The notes below the pieces were generated by a model, which saw only the letters and a list, made by a program, of their open reading frames with translations, had not been told where the DNA came from and ran no database searches. The translations under genes and the position numbers were made by a program. Of a stretch of 64,000 nucleotides of DNA, positions 42,791-52,298 are shown piece by piece. Numbering within the stretch: position 1 is the stretch's first letter; each line of letters starts with the position of its first letter. The stretch is from Nocardiopsis quinghaiensis (GTDB taxonomy: Bacteria > Actinomycetota > Actinomycetes > Streptosporangiales > Streptosporangiaceae): contig NZ_ML703337.1 in assembly GCF_008638365.1 (NCBI RefSeq), positions 191,320 through 255,319 on the forward strand, written 5' to 3'.

Positions 42791-44146
42791 ATGTCCACCG
42801 CCCCCGCGTCCGGAGGAACCGGGAAACCGCTGGGCGACTCCGGGACCGTGGGCGCTCTGGCCCGGAGGATCGCGGGCAAGGCGGGCCCGCTGTACCTGTC
42901 CATGCTCGCCACCATGGCGGGCGGCATGGTCACCGCGGGAGTGCTCGGCAACGCCGGGACCGCGCAGCTCGCGGCCTACGCCCTGGTCATCGCGGTGTTC
43001 AACCCGGTACTGATGGTCATTCAGGGTGCGTTGCGCGGGTCGACGCCCTTCGTCGCCGAGAACGGGGAGGATCCCCGGAAACTCGCCCCGGTGGTCCGCG
43101 ACAGCCTGTGGCTGGCCCTGACCATGGGCGCGCTCGGCGCCCTCCTGATCACCACCGTGCCCCTGTGGGGGCGGCTGGCCGGGGTGGCCGCCCCCACACT
43201 GGCCGCGCTCGGCCCCTATCCGCTGCTCATGGGCCTGTACGTGGTCGTCGCCTCGGTGGGGGCCTCGGTGACCGTGCTGCTCATCGGGTTGGGGCACAAC
43301 CGCGCCGTCCTGGCGCTGAGCCTGGTCACCACCGTCCTCGCGGTCGCCCTCGTCCCCGCGCTCGTGCTGGGACCGGGCCCGGTCCCCGCGATGGGGCTTC
43401 CCGGCGCCGGACTGGCGGTGCTGGCCGGCGGGGGCGCCACCGTCTGCCTGTCGCTGTACGTCGCGCGCCGTGTGACCGTCCTGCGCGAACAGCCGGTCGG
43501 ACTCGGCGCGCCCCACTGGGCGGGTGTTCGACGGATCGCCCGGGTGGGGCTGCCCTCCGGCTCCACCCTGCTGGTCAAGTTCGGCACGATGGGCGTCCTG
43601 GCACTGGCGGTGGCCCGGATCGGTTCCGCGGAGGCCGCCGCCCACCAGCTGCTCGTGGTCGTGGCCACCTTCGTGTTCCTCGCGGCCACGGCCACCGGGC
43701 AGTCCACCGTGCCCCTCACCGCCCGCGCGGCCGGGAGGGGCGACCGGGCCGGGGTGCGCCGGTCCCTCCTGGCGGGCTACCTGGTGGCGGTCCCGGTGGT
43801 CGTGGTGAGCGCGGCGCTGGTGTGGGCCGCGTCGGGGACGGTCGTCGGCCTGTTCACCGACGACCCCGACGTGGCGGCCCTGGTGACCGCGCTGCTGCCC
43901 GTGCTGTTCGCGGTGGTCGTGGCCGACACCGTGCAGGCACTGCCCGGCATGGGCCTGTTGGGCCTCAAGGACGCCAGGCCCTCGATGTACACGTTCGCGG
44001 TCTGCTACGGGCTGTTGGCCCTGGTGGCGGTGCCCGTCGCCGGGGCCGGAGGGCTGACGTCGGTGTGGACCGTGTACGCGGTGGCGACCGCCGGGCTGGT
44101 GGCCGGGCAGGGCCTGGCGTTCTGGCGGCTGTCCGCGCGGATCTGA
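42791..44146 (+). CDS. MATE family efflux transporter
   Basis: 451 residues with 12 predicted membrane segments in two repeats of six. Each repeat starts with the IAGKAGPLYLSML / IARVGLPSGSTLLVK-type amphipathic region. The family feature GLPGAGLAVLAGGGAT lies mid-protein. These transporters export cationic drugs or toxic metabolites using Na+ or H+. ATG 42791 has GGAGGG six bases upstream. It is convergent with the response regulator gene, 21 bases apart. Confidence 0.84.
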   Translation: MSTAPASGGTGKPLGDSGTVGALARRIAGKAGPLYLSMLATMAGGMVTAGVLGNAGTAQLAAYALVIAVFNPVLMVIQGALRGSTPFVAENGEDPRKLAPVVRDSLWLALTMGALGALLITTVPLWGRLAGVAAPTLAALGPYPLLMGLYVVVASVGASVTVLLIGLGHNRAVLALSLVTTVLAVALVPALVLGPGPVPAMGLPGAGLAVLAGGGATVCLSLYVARRVTVLREQPVGLGAPHWAGVRRIARVGLPSGSTLLVKFGTMGVLALAVARIGSAEAAAHQLLVVVATFVFLAATATGQSTVPLTARAAGRGDRAGVRRSLLAGYLVAVPVVVVSAALVWAASGTVVGLFTDDPDVAALVTALLPVLFAVVVADTVQALPGMGLLGLKDARPSMYTFAVCYGLLALVAVPVAGAGGLTSVWTVYAVATAGLVAGQGLAFWRLSARI

Positions 44147-44167
44147 CACCGCGGGAACCGTACGGGA

Positions 44168-44860
44168 CTACCCGGGGCCGCGGGCGTCGTGGGTGAGCAG
44201 TGCCAACTGCACCCGCCCGGACAGGTCCAGTTTGGCCAGGGCGCTGGACACGTGCGCCTTCACCGTGCCCATCGACATGTACAGCCGCTCGGCGACCTCG
44301 GCGTTGGACAGCCCGTCGGTGACCGCCTCGGCCACCTCCCGCTCGCGGCCGGTGAGCAGTGCCAACCGCTCCCGGGCCCGTTCACGGCGCGAGGGCGCCT
44401 CGGTGCGCTCCACGGGGTCGGCACCGGCCACCCGGTCCATGAGCGCGCGGGCCACGCTCGGCGACAGCACCGGCTCACCCGCGGCCGCGCGGCGCACCGC
44501 CTCCACGATCCGCTCCGGCGGCGTGTGCTTGAGCAGGTATCCGGCGGCACCCGCGCGCAGCGCCCGTACCACGGTGGCGTCGGCGTCGAAGGTGGTGAGC
44601 ACCAGGACCTGGGGAGGGACGCCCCCGCCGCCGCGCAGAGCCTCGGTCGCCGCGATCCCGTCCGTTCCGGGCATGCGCACGTCCATGAGCACCACGTCCG
44701 GCCGGTGCTCGGCCACCGCGGCGGCCACCTCGGCGCCGTCCCCGGCCTCGCCCACCACCTCGATGTCCCCGTCGCCGGCGAGCATGATGCCCAGACCGGA
44801 CCGGACCAGCGGGTCGTCGTCGACGAGCAGGACGCGCACGGGAGTGTTCACGGTCTCCAT
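44168..44860 (-). CDS. NarL/FixJ family response regulator
   Basis: 230 residues. The receiver domain has acidic pocket DDD (15-17), phospho-acceptor D60 region in VVLMDVRMPG, T in VLTTFD and K110 region in YLLKHTPP. The C-terminal LuxR-type HTH is LTGREREVAEAVTDGLSNAEVAERLYMSMGTVKAHVSSALAKLDL. It should be phosphorylated by the kinase at 45422-46744 and control nearby transporter genes. ATG 44860 has AAGGA seven bases upstream. A small F420-type enzyme gene separates it from the kinase gene. Confidence 0.88.
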   Translation of the reverse strand: METVNTPVRVLLVDDDPLVRSGLGIMLAGDGDIEVVGEAGDGAEVAAAVAEHRPDVVLMDVRMPGTDGIAATEALRGGGGVPPQVLVLTTFDADATVVRALRAGAAGYLLKHTPPERIVEAVRRAAAGEPVLSPSVARALMDRVAGADPVERTEAPSRRERARERLALLTGREREVAEAVTDGLSNAEVAERLYMSMGTVKAHVSSALAKLDLSGRVQLALLTHDARGPG

Positions 44861-44921
44861 CCTGGCGTCCTTCCCTCCGGAAAGGGGGCTCCCGCCCGTG
44901 GGGGCACGGCCCCGGGAGGGC

Positions 44922-45365
44922 TCACTGGTCGGTGACGGGCTCCAGCACGAGGACCGGGATCTCGCGGTCGGTCTTCTCCTGGTAGTCGGCGTAGTAGGGG
45001 AACGCCGCCACGGCGCGCTCCCACCACAGCGCCTTCTCCCCACCCGTGACCTCACGGGCGGTCATGTCCTTGCGTACGGTGCCGTCCCGGAGTTCCACGT
45101 GGGGATCGGCGACGGCGTTGCGGTACCAGGCAGGGTGGTTGGGCGCGCCGCCGAGCGAGGCGACGGCGGCGTAGCGGCCCTCGTGCTCCACCCGCATCAG
45201 CGGTGTCTTGCGCAGCCTGCCGGTCTTGGCACCGCGCGTGGTGAGCAGGATGACGGGCCGGCCGCGCAGGGTCATCCCCTCGGCCCCGCCGGAGCTCTCG
45301 ATCCGCTCGACCTGCTTGCGCACCCACTCCACCGCGTTCGGCTCGTACACACCTTCGAGCGGCAT
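44922..45365 (-). CDS. nitroreductase-family deazaflavin (F420)-type protein
   Basis: 147 residues. The sequence [53 protein letters not shown] is the DUF385/Ddn-type signature of actinobacterial deazaflavin-dependent reductases. Members bind F420H2 and reduce nitroimidazoles, quinones and similar compounds, or act as small hydride-transfer enzymes. Start ATG 45365 has GGGGA eight bases upstream. It lies between the kinase and response regulator on the same strand, so it is probably cotranscribed. Whether it influences signalling is unknown. Confidence 0.85.
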   Translation of the reverse strand: MPLEGVYEPNAVEWVRKQVERIESSGGAEGMTLRGRPVILLTTRGAKTGRLRKTPLMRVEHEGRYAAVASLGGAPNHPAWYRNAVADPHVELRDGTVRKDMTAREVTGGEKALWWERAVAAFPYYADYQEKTDREIPVLVLEPVTDQ

Positions 45366-45421
45366 GGAATCCGTCCCCTCGTCGTGGCCCGTCCCGCCAC
45401 AGGACCCTACTCCCAACACCA

Positions 45422-46744
45422 TCACCTGGGGGGTACGGGCCAGGGCAGCGTGGCGGCCAGGCGGAACACCCCGTCCGAGGGGCCGTGGGCCAGGGCGCCG
45501 CCGTCCAACGCGACCCGTTCGGACAGGCCGGTCAGGCCCGCTCCCGCACCCGGGATCTCGGCGGGGGCCGTCCCCACCGGCAGCGGGTTGGCCACCGACA
45601 CCTCCAGGTCCCGGCCGGGACCTCCGCTGATCCGTACCTCCACCCGGGCACCGGGTGCGTGCTTGCGGGTGTTGGTGAGCCCCTCCTGCACCACCCGGTA
45701 GGCGGTACGGCGCACCTGGCCGGGAGGTTCGGCGCCGTCGGGGACGTCGAGGACGTGCCCGACCCGCTGACCCGCCCGGGCCGCCTCCTCCACCAGCCGG
45801 GTGACGTCGGCCAGGACGGGCGGTTGGGGCACGGCGGTGCCCGCGTGCTCCTCGTCCTCCCCCGACACGGTGTCGGCCGAGCGCAGCACCGACAGGATGC
45901 CGCCCAGCTCCTCCAACGCCTGGTGGGCGTTGTCGCGGATGACGCGCACCGCCGAGCCCAGCTCCGCCGGGTCCAGGGGGTGGGCCCGGCCCTGTTCGGC
46001 GCGTTCGGTCCGGTAGGCCAGCGCACCGACGTGCACCGACAGCAGCGACATGCGGTGGGCGACCACGTCGTGCATCTCTCGGGCGATGCGCCGGCGCTCC
46101 TCGGTCCGGGCCGCGGCCAGGCGACGCTCGCGGTCCTCGCGCTCGCGCCGCACGTCGGCGCGCAGCCGTTCGACCAGTTCGCGGCGGGCCCGGATGGCCA
46201 CGCCCCAGCCCATACTGCCCACGATGATCGACATGGCCGCGACCAGCACGATGATGCTGTCCACCCAGCTCGGGAGCACCAGGAAGATCCAGGGCAGGCC
46301 CAGGACCAGGCACGCCGCCACCACCACCGCCGCCTGCTGCAACGGTCGGCGGGCGGCGAGGCCGACCAGGGCGATGACCAGCGCGGCGGTGGCCGAGTCG
46401 GAGGCCGCCTGGACCACGCACAGCAGGATCCCGACGCCCAGAGGGTGGCTGCGGCGCCACCACAGCGCGAGGCAGCCGAGTGCGCCCAGGACCACATCCG
46501 TCGGAACGAGCCAGTCGGGCACATGGTCCTGTAGGCCGAGGCCGTAGGAGAGGGCGGTGTGGGCCCACCACAGCACCGCGACCAGGAACAGCAGGGTGTC
46601 GACCGCCCACGCGCGAAGGCCGTGCCGTCCCCCGCCACGGGTTCCCCCGGTCGCCGACCCGGTCACCGGATCGCCCGACGGGCAGGGCACCAGGTCGGCC
46701 GAAGGTCCGGTGCCCGTGCCGCCCGCGGCCGGTCTCGTGTCCAC
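45422..46744 (-). CDS. sensor histidine kinase (HisKA_3 type)
   Basis: 440 residues. The N-terminal half has five or six membrane segments with short loops, so sensing probably occurs in the membrane. After a coil ([21 protein letters not shown]) comes the H box [21 protein letters not shown], and the HATPase domain ([36 protein letters not shown]). This is the DesK/NarX-like class that pairs with NarL regulators. The partner is at 44168-44860. Such pairs often sit beside ABC exporters, and a decayed one lies just upstream on the opposite strand. GTG 46744 is a tentative start. Confidence 0.87.
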   Translation of the reverse strand: MDTRPAAGGTGTGPSADLVPCPSGDPVTGSATGGTRGGGRHGLRAWAVDTLLFLVAVLWWAHTALSYGLGLQDHVPDWLVPTDVVLGALGCLALWWRRSHPLGVGILLCVVQAASDSATAALVIALVGLAARRPLQQAAVVVAACLVLGLPWIFLVLPSWVDSIIVLVAAMSIIVGSMGWGVAIRARRELVERLRADVRREREDRERRLAAARTEERRRIAREMHDVVAHRMSLLSVHVGALAYRTERAEQGRAHPLDPAELGSAVRVIRDNAHQALEELGGILSVLRSADTVSGEDEEHAGTAVPQPPVLADVTRLVEEAARAGQRVGHVLDVPDGAEPPGQVRRTAYRVVQEGLTNTRKHAPGARVEVRISGGPGRDLEVSVANPLPVGTAPAEIPGAGAGLTGLSERVALDGGALAHGPSDGVFRLAATLPWPVPPR

Positions 46745-46828
46745 GCCCTCCCCCTCTCCTCCTGCCCAGAGTAGGACGGCCGTCCTCGCGCCGCCCCGGT
46801 CGAGGGGCTGCCGTTTCCCCGGGCGGGT

Positions 46829-47016
46829 GGCCGGACGGACAGGCGGTGGTGGAGCGGCTCCCCGACCGGGTGGCCGTCATCGCCCGGGGGAGGGTGCTGA
46901 CCGACGGTTCGCTGGAGGAGGTACGCGGGGCGGACGCCACCCTGGGGGACACCTTCGTGCGGCTGGTGGGCTCGCGTGGGATGGAGGAGGGTGAGCTGGC
47001 GTGGCTGGCCTCCTGA
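46829..47016 (+). pseudogene. C-terminal remnant of an ABC transporter ATPase
   Basis: About 60 residues are recognisable: [28 protein letters not shown] and [10 protein letters not shown]. These are the last part of an ABC-2-type ATPase after the H loop. The Walker A, signature and Walker B regions are absent upstream, where the kinase promoter begins. The stop overlaps the permease remnant start, as in an intact operon, so this is an operon truncated at its 5' end. Confidence 0.72.
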
Positions 47017-48038
47017 TCCGGCTGAAGTTCACCCTGCTGCGGCACTCGTCGAGCGGGATGCGGCTGTTCTGCATCGTCCTGGCCCTCGGGGGTCTGCCCT
47101 GACCTGGTATTTCGCGGTGGCGGCGGCGTCGGACGGCGTGCGCGCGGATCTGCTCTCGCTGGTGTTCGCCGTGTGGGCGGCGGGCTGGATGCTCGGCCCG
47201 ACCGTGGCCAACGGCACGGGGGTGCTGCGTTCGCAGTACTTCGCGCTGCTGCCCCTGGACCGACGCCGGGTGGGCGGACTGCTGCTGGTGACGATGTTCT
47301 TCGACGTCGGCCCCGCGCTGACACTGGTGGCGCTGGCCGCGCTGGCCTGGCACGCGCTGGCGCTGGACCCGGCGTCGCTGCTGGTTGCGGTACCGGGTGT
47401 GCTGCTGCTGTGGGTGTTCGCGATCACCCTCTCCCGGCTGGTGTTCCGGGCTCTGGGCGCGGCGATGCACTCACGGCTGGGTGTGGAGATCGCGTCGGTG
47501 CAGTGGGGACTGATCCTGGCCGGGATGTTCTTCGGGTGGATGGCGGTGCAGCCCGCGTTCCGGGCGACGCTGAGCCTGAGTGAGAACGGCCTGGGCGAGG
47601 GTGCCACGGGCACGGTACTGGCCGTGCTGCCGACCTCGTGGCCGCTGCTGGCGGTGGAGGCGGCGGCCGGTTCCTGGACGGCGGCCACGGCCTGGTTGGG
47701 CGGCTTCGCCCTGGTCACCGCCGGAATGGTGGCGGTGACCAGCGTGCTGCTGGCGCCCCGGGTGGAGGCGCGCGGGCTGCGCCGCCGTGTTCCTCTCCCT
47801 GTGGGGCCTGCCGTGGCTGTCGGTGCCGGTGGGCGCGGCCAAGGGGGTGTTCGTGGCCTGGTGGCTGGGCCGGGTCGCCCACCGGAGGTTGGAGGCGCGG
47901 CTCCCGGAGGCGTTCACCCGGACCAGGTACGGCGGGAAGGTCGCGCTCCAGGCCCTGCAGGAGAACGGGTCCCTGCTGGGCCGGCTGGAGCGCACCGCGA
48001 TGCGGGGCAACTCCGAGACCAGGCCCACCGGCTCCTGA
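47001..48038 (+). pseudogene. decayed ABC-2 type permease
   Basis: Three frames are needed to read it. GTG 47001 starts [17 protein letters not shown] and hits a stop near 47102. Another frame continues [18 protein letters not shown] through seven or so membrane segments to about 47780. A third gives FLSLWGLPWLSVPVGAAKG and WWLGRVAHRRLEARLPE, the usual C-terminus of such permeases. Two frameshifts plus the truncated ATPase upstream indicate an inactive exporter. Confidence 0.7.
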
Positions 48039-48065
48039 AGGACCCCGGCCCCGAATGTGACTGGG

Positions 48066-48111
48066 TGCACTCAGTGCTTCGTTGCACTGAGTGCAACCGT
48101 GTCCGTAACGT
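48066..48111 (+). promoter_or_regulatory. operator and promoter of the TetR-MMPL unit
   Basis: TGCACTCAGTGC (48066-48077) and GCACTGAGTGCA (48084-48095) are perfect inverted arms around TTCGTT. Each arm also contains its own 5-1-5 dyad. TTGCAC (48083-48088) and TAACGT (48106-48111), 17 bases apart, form a good promoter overlapping the operator. The GTG start at 48118 lies six bases after the -10, so the transcript should be leaderless. Confidence 0.78.
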
Positions 48112-48117
48112 GGGAAC

Positions 48118-48777
48118 GTGGACAAACCGCAAGAACCGCCCTCACGTGATCGGCGTGAGGCACTGAAGTCGCGCCATCGCCGCGCCATCGTCGACGCCGC
48201 CGCCGCACTGATGACCGAACGCGGGGACACGGGCTTCACCGTCGACCAGCTCGCCGAACGGGCCGACGTCTCCCGCAGAACCGTGTTCAACCACTTCAGG
48301 TCCCTGGACGACATCGTCCTCGAGGTGTTCGGCGAGATGCTGGAGGCGATCGTCGACAGCATCGAGGCCAACCTCACCGCCGCCGGCGACCACGCGGGGA
48401 ACATGTTCGACGAGTTCGCCGCGGCGATACGCGAGACCGACCTGGTCACCCCGGTCACCCGGCTCAAGCACTTCCTCAGGCAGAAGGGGCACGAGCCCGC
48501 CCCGAGCCAGGCGGCGCTGTTCGAGCGGGCCATCAACGACGTGAGCACCCGCCTGGCGGCGATCATGATGCGTCGCCATCCGCGTGCCGACCCACTCGTG
48601 GTCGACCTCATGTGCGGCGCGGTCATCAGCGGCGGCACGGTCATGGTCCAGCGCTGGGAGCAGACCACCGGAGGAGTCGACAGCGAAGACTCCCGCCGGG
48701 TCTGGGCCGATCTGCTGGACCGCATGCTCGCCGTGAACCGTGACGGCTACGGAAACCTCGGTCCGCACACCTCCTGA
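48118..48777 (+). CDS. TetR family transcriptional regulator
   Basis: 219 residues. HTH: RRAIVDAAAALMTERGDTGFTVDQLAERADVSRRTVFNHFRSLDDIV. The C-terminal domain carries no recognisable ligand motif. The GTG start immediately follows the -10 box. The palindromic operator ahead of it implies autorepression. The MMPL transporter gene begins 43 bases after the stop, so regulator and exporter form one drug-response operon. The inducer is probably a hydrophobic compound; this is inference. Confidence 0.86.
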   Translation: MDKPQEPPSRDRREALKSRHRRAIVDAAAALMTERGDTGFTVDQLAERADVSRRTVFNHFRSLDDIVLEVFGEMLEAIVDSIEANLTAAGDHAGNMFDEFAAAIRETDLVTPVTRLKHFLRQKGHEPAPSQAALFERAINDVSTRLAAIMMRRHPRADPLVVDLMCGAVISGGTVMVQRWEQTTGGVDSEDSRRVWADLLDRMLAVNRDGYGNLGPHTS

Positions 48778-48820
48778 GCGCGACCCCGCGCTCCCCTCAC
48801 CCACTCCGTTCGCAGGGACC

Positions 48821-51349
48821 ATGGCTGAATTTCTCTACAGACTCGGGCGTGCGTGCGCACGTCGCGCCCCAACCGTCATCGCGATCTGGCTGGCCCTCCT
48901 GGTGGCCTCCGGTACCGCGTTCTTCCTCTTCTCAGGCGACTTGGAGGACAGTTTCTCCATTCCCGGGACGCCCACCGACGAGGTGGAACAGCTCCTGTCG
49001 GAGGAGTTCTCCGGGATGGGCGGCGGCACGGGCACCGTCGTCTACCAGACCGAGGACGGCTCGGACTTCACCGAGGAGCAGCAGGACGCGATCGCCGACC
49101 GCGCGGAGGAGGCCACCGGGGTCTCCGGCGTGGAGGACGCGATCGACCCGTTCGCCACGGAGCACGAGCGCGCCGACCGGCGGCAGGAGCTGGAGGCGGG
49201 CCGCGAGGAGCTGGAGGACGGGCTCCAGGATCTCGAAGCCGGTCAGGCGGAGCTCGACGAGAGCCGGTCCCAGGCCGAGTCCGCCGGGACGCTCGACCAG
49301 GCCGAGGCCGGGCTCGACGCCGAACAGGCCGTGATCGACCAGAACCGTGAGGAGCTGGAGGCGGGCCTGGAGGAGGTCGAACGGGGCGAGGCCATGCTGG
49401 AGACGGCCTCCGGGATCCGCTCGGTCTCCGAGGACGGCGACACCGCCCTGGTCCGCATCGCCTTCACCGACAGCCAGACGGAGGTCTCCCAGGAGATCCG
49501 CGACACCGTCATGGAGGTCTTCGAGAGCGACCCCGTGCCCGGCACCACCGTCGACTTCGGCAACGACATGGCCATGACCATGCCCACCCTGGTCAGCGCC
49601 GCCGAGGTGATCGGTGTGATCGTGGCCGGCGTGGTCCTGGTGGTCATGCTGGGCACCCTGGTGGGCGCGGGCCTGCCGATCCTGACGGCGCTCGTCGGTG
49701 TCGGCGTCGCCACCCTGATCGCGATGTCGCTGTCCGGAGTGCTGGAGATGGCGTCGGTGACACCGATCCTGGGCCTGATGCTCGGCCTGGCCGTCGGTAT
49801 CGACTACGCGCTGTTCATCATCAACCGGCACCGCCGCCAGCTCAAGCAGGGCGTCGACGCCGGTACGTCCATCGGCCTGGCCAGCGGGACCGCGGGCAAC
49901 GCCGTGGTGTTCGCGGGAACGACCGTGCTCATCGCGTTGCTGGGCCTGAACCTGACCGGGATCGGGTTCCTGGGCCTCATGGGCAGCGTGGCCGCCGTCT
50001 CCATCGCCATCGCCGTGCTCATCGCGATCACGCTCGTCCCGGCGCTGCTGTCGCTTCTGGGCACGCGTATCCTGTCTCGCCGTGAGCGCGCCCGCCTCTC
50101 CGAGAGCGCCTCCGCTCCCGGGGAGGGCGCGGGTCCGGCGGATCGGACCCGGCCGATGTCGAACGGCCGTGCGCTGGTCCAGGCCGCCGTCGCCGTGATC
50201 GCCCTGGGCGTGGTCGCCCTGCCCGCCCTCGACCTGCGGCTGGGCATGCCCGACGGCTCCTCGGAGCCCACCGACTCCACCCAGTACCGGGCCTTCACCG
50301 CCGTGGAGGAGAACTTCGGCGCGGGGCAGAACGGCACGCTCCTGGTCGTGGCCGGGCTCACCGGAGGGCCGGACGAGGAGGCCGCGGAGCAGAACGCCCA
50401 GGAGGAGCAGGCGCTGGTCGCGGAGGAGCTCTACTCCCACGACGACGTGGCGGCGGTGGCCCCCGTCGCCGTCTCCGACGACCACGCCCTGGCCATCTTC
50501 CAGGTCGTGCCCGTCGAGGGCCCGGCCAGCGCCTCCACCGAGGACCTCGTGCACACCCTCCGCGACCTGGAGCCGATCGAAGGCACCGGACCGCTGGGGG
50601 TCGCGGGTATGGCCAGCGGCAACATCGACATCTCCGAGACCCTGAGCGAAGCGCTGCCGACCTACCTCACGGTGGTCGTGGGCCTGTCCCTGGTGATCCT
50701 GCTGCTGGTGTTCCGGTCGGTCTTCGTGCCGGTCGTGGCCACGCTCGGGTTCATCCTGTCCTTCTTCGCCGCGCTGGGCGGCGTGGTGGCCGTCTACCAG
50801 TGGGGGTGGCTGGGCGGCCTCTTCGGGCTGGAGAACACCGGACCGGTGCTGAACTTCCTGCCCACGCTCCTGGTCGGGATCCTGTTCGGCCTGGCGATGG
50901 ACTACATGCTCTTCATCGGCACGGGCATGCGCGAGGCCTACGTGCACGGCTCGCCCTCACGGATCGCCGTGGTGCGGGGCTTCCGGGCCGGGCGCGCGGT
51001 GGTCACCGCCGCGGCGGTCATCATGATCTCGGTGTTCGGCGGGTTCGTCTTCTCCCACAGCGTCATGATCAGCTCGATCGGTTTCGCGCTCGCCTTCGGT
51101 GTGCTCATCGACGCCTTCGTCGTGCGCATGGCACTGATCCCCGCGCTCATGCACCTGGCCGGGAACGCGGCGTGGTGGCTGCCCAGGTGGCTCGACCGGA
51201 TCCTGCCCGACATCGACGTGGAGGGCGCCTCCCTGGAGAGCCGCCATCCGCGTGAGCAGGCGCCCGGGGCCGGCGACGCACCGGCCGCCGAGGACACGCG
51301 TTCCTCCTCCGAGGAGGCCGCGGACCGCGTGGCCTCCGAGCGGGGCTGA
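48821..51349 (+). CDS. MMPL family (RND-type) transporter
   Basis: 842 residues. There are about 12 membrane segments: one after the N-terminus, then blocks of five and six. Large outside loops lie at ~35-250 and ~465-590. The first loop contains a long Glu-rich coiled segment (~130-215). Key motifs are GLAVGIDYALFIINRHR and LFGLAMDYMLFIGTGMRE, each carrying the Asp-Tyr pair used for proton relay in MmpL/RND proteins. It exports lipids or drugs by proton motive force. ATG 48821 is used; GTG 48740, inside the upstream gene, is possible. The C-terminal tail is acidic. Confidence 0.87.
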   Translation: MAEFLYRLGRACARRAPTVIAIWLALLVASGTAFFLFSGDLEDSFSIPGTPTDEVEQLLSEEFSGMGGGTGTVVYQTEDGSDFTEEQQDAIADRAEEATGVSGVEDAIDPFATEHERADRRQELEAGREELEDGLQDLEAGQAELDESRSQAESAGTLDQAEAGLDAEQAVIDQNREELEAGLEEVERGEAMLETASGIRSVSEDGDTALVRIAFTDSQTEVSQEIRDTVMEVFESDPVPGTTVDFGNDMAMTMPTLVSAAEVIGVIVAGVVLVVMLGTLVGAGLPILTALVGVGVATLIAMSLSGVLEMASVTPILGLMLGLAVGIDYALFIINRHRRQLKQGVDAGTSIGLASGTAGNAVVFAGTTVLIALLGLNLTGIGFLGLMGSVAAVSIAIAVLIAITLVPALLSLLGTRILSRRERARLSESASAPGEGAGPADRTRPMSNGRALVQAAVAVIALGVVALPALDLRLGMPDGSSEPTDSTQYRAFTAVEENFGAGQNGTLLVVAGLTGGPDEEAAEQNAQEEQALVAEELYSHDDVAAVAPVAVSDDHALAIFQVVPVEGPASASTEDLVHTLRDLEPIEGTGPLGVAGMASGNIDISETLSEALPTYLTVVVGLSLVILLLVFRSVFVPVVATLGFILSFFAALGGVVAVYQWGWLGGLFGLENTGPVLNFLPTLLVGILFGLAMDYMLFIGTGMREAYVHGSPSRIAVVRGFRAGRAVVTAAAVIMISVFGGFVFSHSVMISSIGFALAFGVLIDAFVVRMALIPALMHLAGNAAWWLPRWLDRILPDIDVEGASLESRHPREQAPGAGDAPAAEDTRSSSEEAADRVASERG

Positions 51350-51364
51350 GGCACACGTGGTCCA

Positions 51365-51400
51365 GGGGCCCGGGAGCGGTGGTCACCGCTCCCGGGCCCC
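51365..51400. terminator. bidirectional hairpin terminator
   Basis: A perfect 17-base inverted repeat, GGGGCCCGGGAGCGGTG with CACCGCTCCCGGGCCCC, and a two-base centre. It lies in the 55-base gap between the MMPL gene and the convergent TetR gene. Confidence 0.8.
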
Positions 51401-51404
51401 GTGC

Positions 51405-52040
51405 TCAGTCCCGGTTCCTGACGCGGTCGAAGACGCCGGTGAGCCCGTCCAGGAAGGCCGACAGCGCCAGCTCGAAGCTCGCGTCGTCGATCTCGGTGGC
51501 GTGCTCGGGCAGGCGGTGGGCCTGCGACAGGTTGGGGTAGCGGTCCCGGTAGACGCGCACGTCGTCGTCGAACCCGCGCGCGAAGGAGTTGGTGGCGGCC
51601 CCCACGACCAGGTACTTGGTGGAGGCGCCGATCATCGTGGCGTAGCGGGGCGGCCATCCGGCGCCCACCAGGCCGCCGTGCACGGCGTCGGCGCGGCGCA
51701 GCGCCTCCTCACGGCGTCCGGGCCCGGAGGAGACCACCGGCAGCAGGTGGGGGTGCTCGGTGAGGGCGTCGCGGTAGGACCGGGCCCAGACGGTGAGCCC
51801 CTCACGCCAGTCGCCGCCCTCGAACCCCGAGACGTCGATGTACGAGGTGACCTCGTTGGCGACGTCGGTGAGCAGCTCCTCCTTGGTGCGGTAGTGGCTG
51901 TAGAGGGAGGCCGCCTGAACGTCGAGTTCCTGGGCGAGCTTGCGCATGGACAATCCGTCCAGCCCGGCCCGGTCGATGAGCGCGAGCGCGGACGTGCGGA
52001 TGGCCGGTTTGCTCAGGATCGGCGTCTTGGGTCGGGCCAC
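51405..52040 (-). CDS. TetR family transcriptional regulator
   Basis: 211 residues. HTH: SALALIDRAGLDGLSMRKLAQELDVQAASLYSHYRTKEELLTD. The C-terminal half resembles the TetR_C helical ligand domain of the TetR/E-type (LPVVSSGPGRREEALRRADAVHGGLVGAGW). GTG 52040 has GGGGA seven bases upstream. It diverges from an acyl-CoA dehydrogenase, and the 21-base palindrome between them, next to the dehydrogenase promoter, suggests it controls that gene. Confidence 0.84.
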   Translation of the reverse strand: MARPKTPILSKPAIRTSALALIDRAGLDGLSMRKLAQELDVQAASLYSHYRTKEELLTDVANEVTSYIDVSGFEGGDWREGLTVWARSYRDALTEHPHLLPVVSSGPGRREEALRRADAVHGGLVGAGWPPRYATMIGASTKYLVVGAATNSFARGFDDDVRVYRDRYPNLSQAHRLPEHATEIDDASFELALSAFLDGLTGVFDRVRNRD

Positions 52041-52262
52041 GGAAGGATCCCCTTCTCCACTGCGGCGGACGGACCGGTCCCTCCGGCGTCCGGCCTGATC
52101 ATCGCATGTCGGTGCGCCGTACGCGGCCCCTTGGTGGTTTTCGCGTACACGGCCGCCCCGTTCCCGGGCGCTTCCCCGGTCCGCGCGACGGCACCGGCGC
52201 CCGCTCCCACCTGCTCGTAGCCCTCCCCTTGCACGCACCGCCATGAACACCGTACCCTCACA

Positions 52263-52283
52263 TAACCGAACACTGTTAGGTTA
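52263..52283. promoter_or_regulatory. TetR-type operator upstream of the acyl-CoA dehydrogenase
   Basis: A 21-base dyad: TAACC outer arm, AACA-C-TGTT centre and GGTTA outer arm, symmetrical except for one pair and the central base. It ends 15 bases before the GTG of the dehydrogenase, so a bound repressor would block that promoter. Confidence 0.7.
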
Positions 52284-52298
52284 CTGGGGAGACAGGCC

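Noticed and set aside
48932..50947. Long minus-strand open frame opposite the MMPL gene
   Set aside because: Antisense shadow with His/Gln/Gly repeats mirroring the codons of the real transporter.
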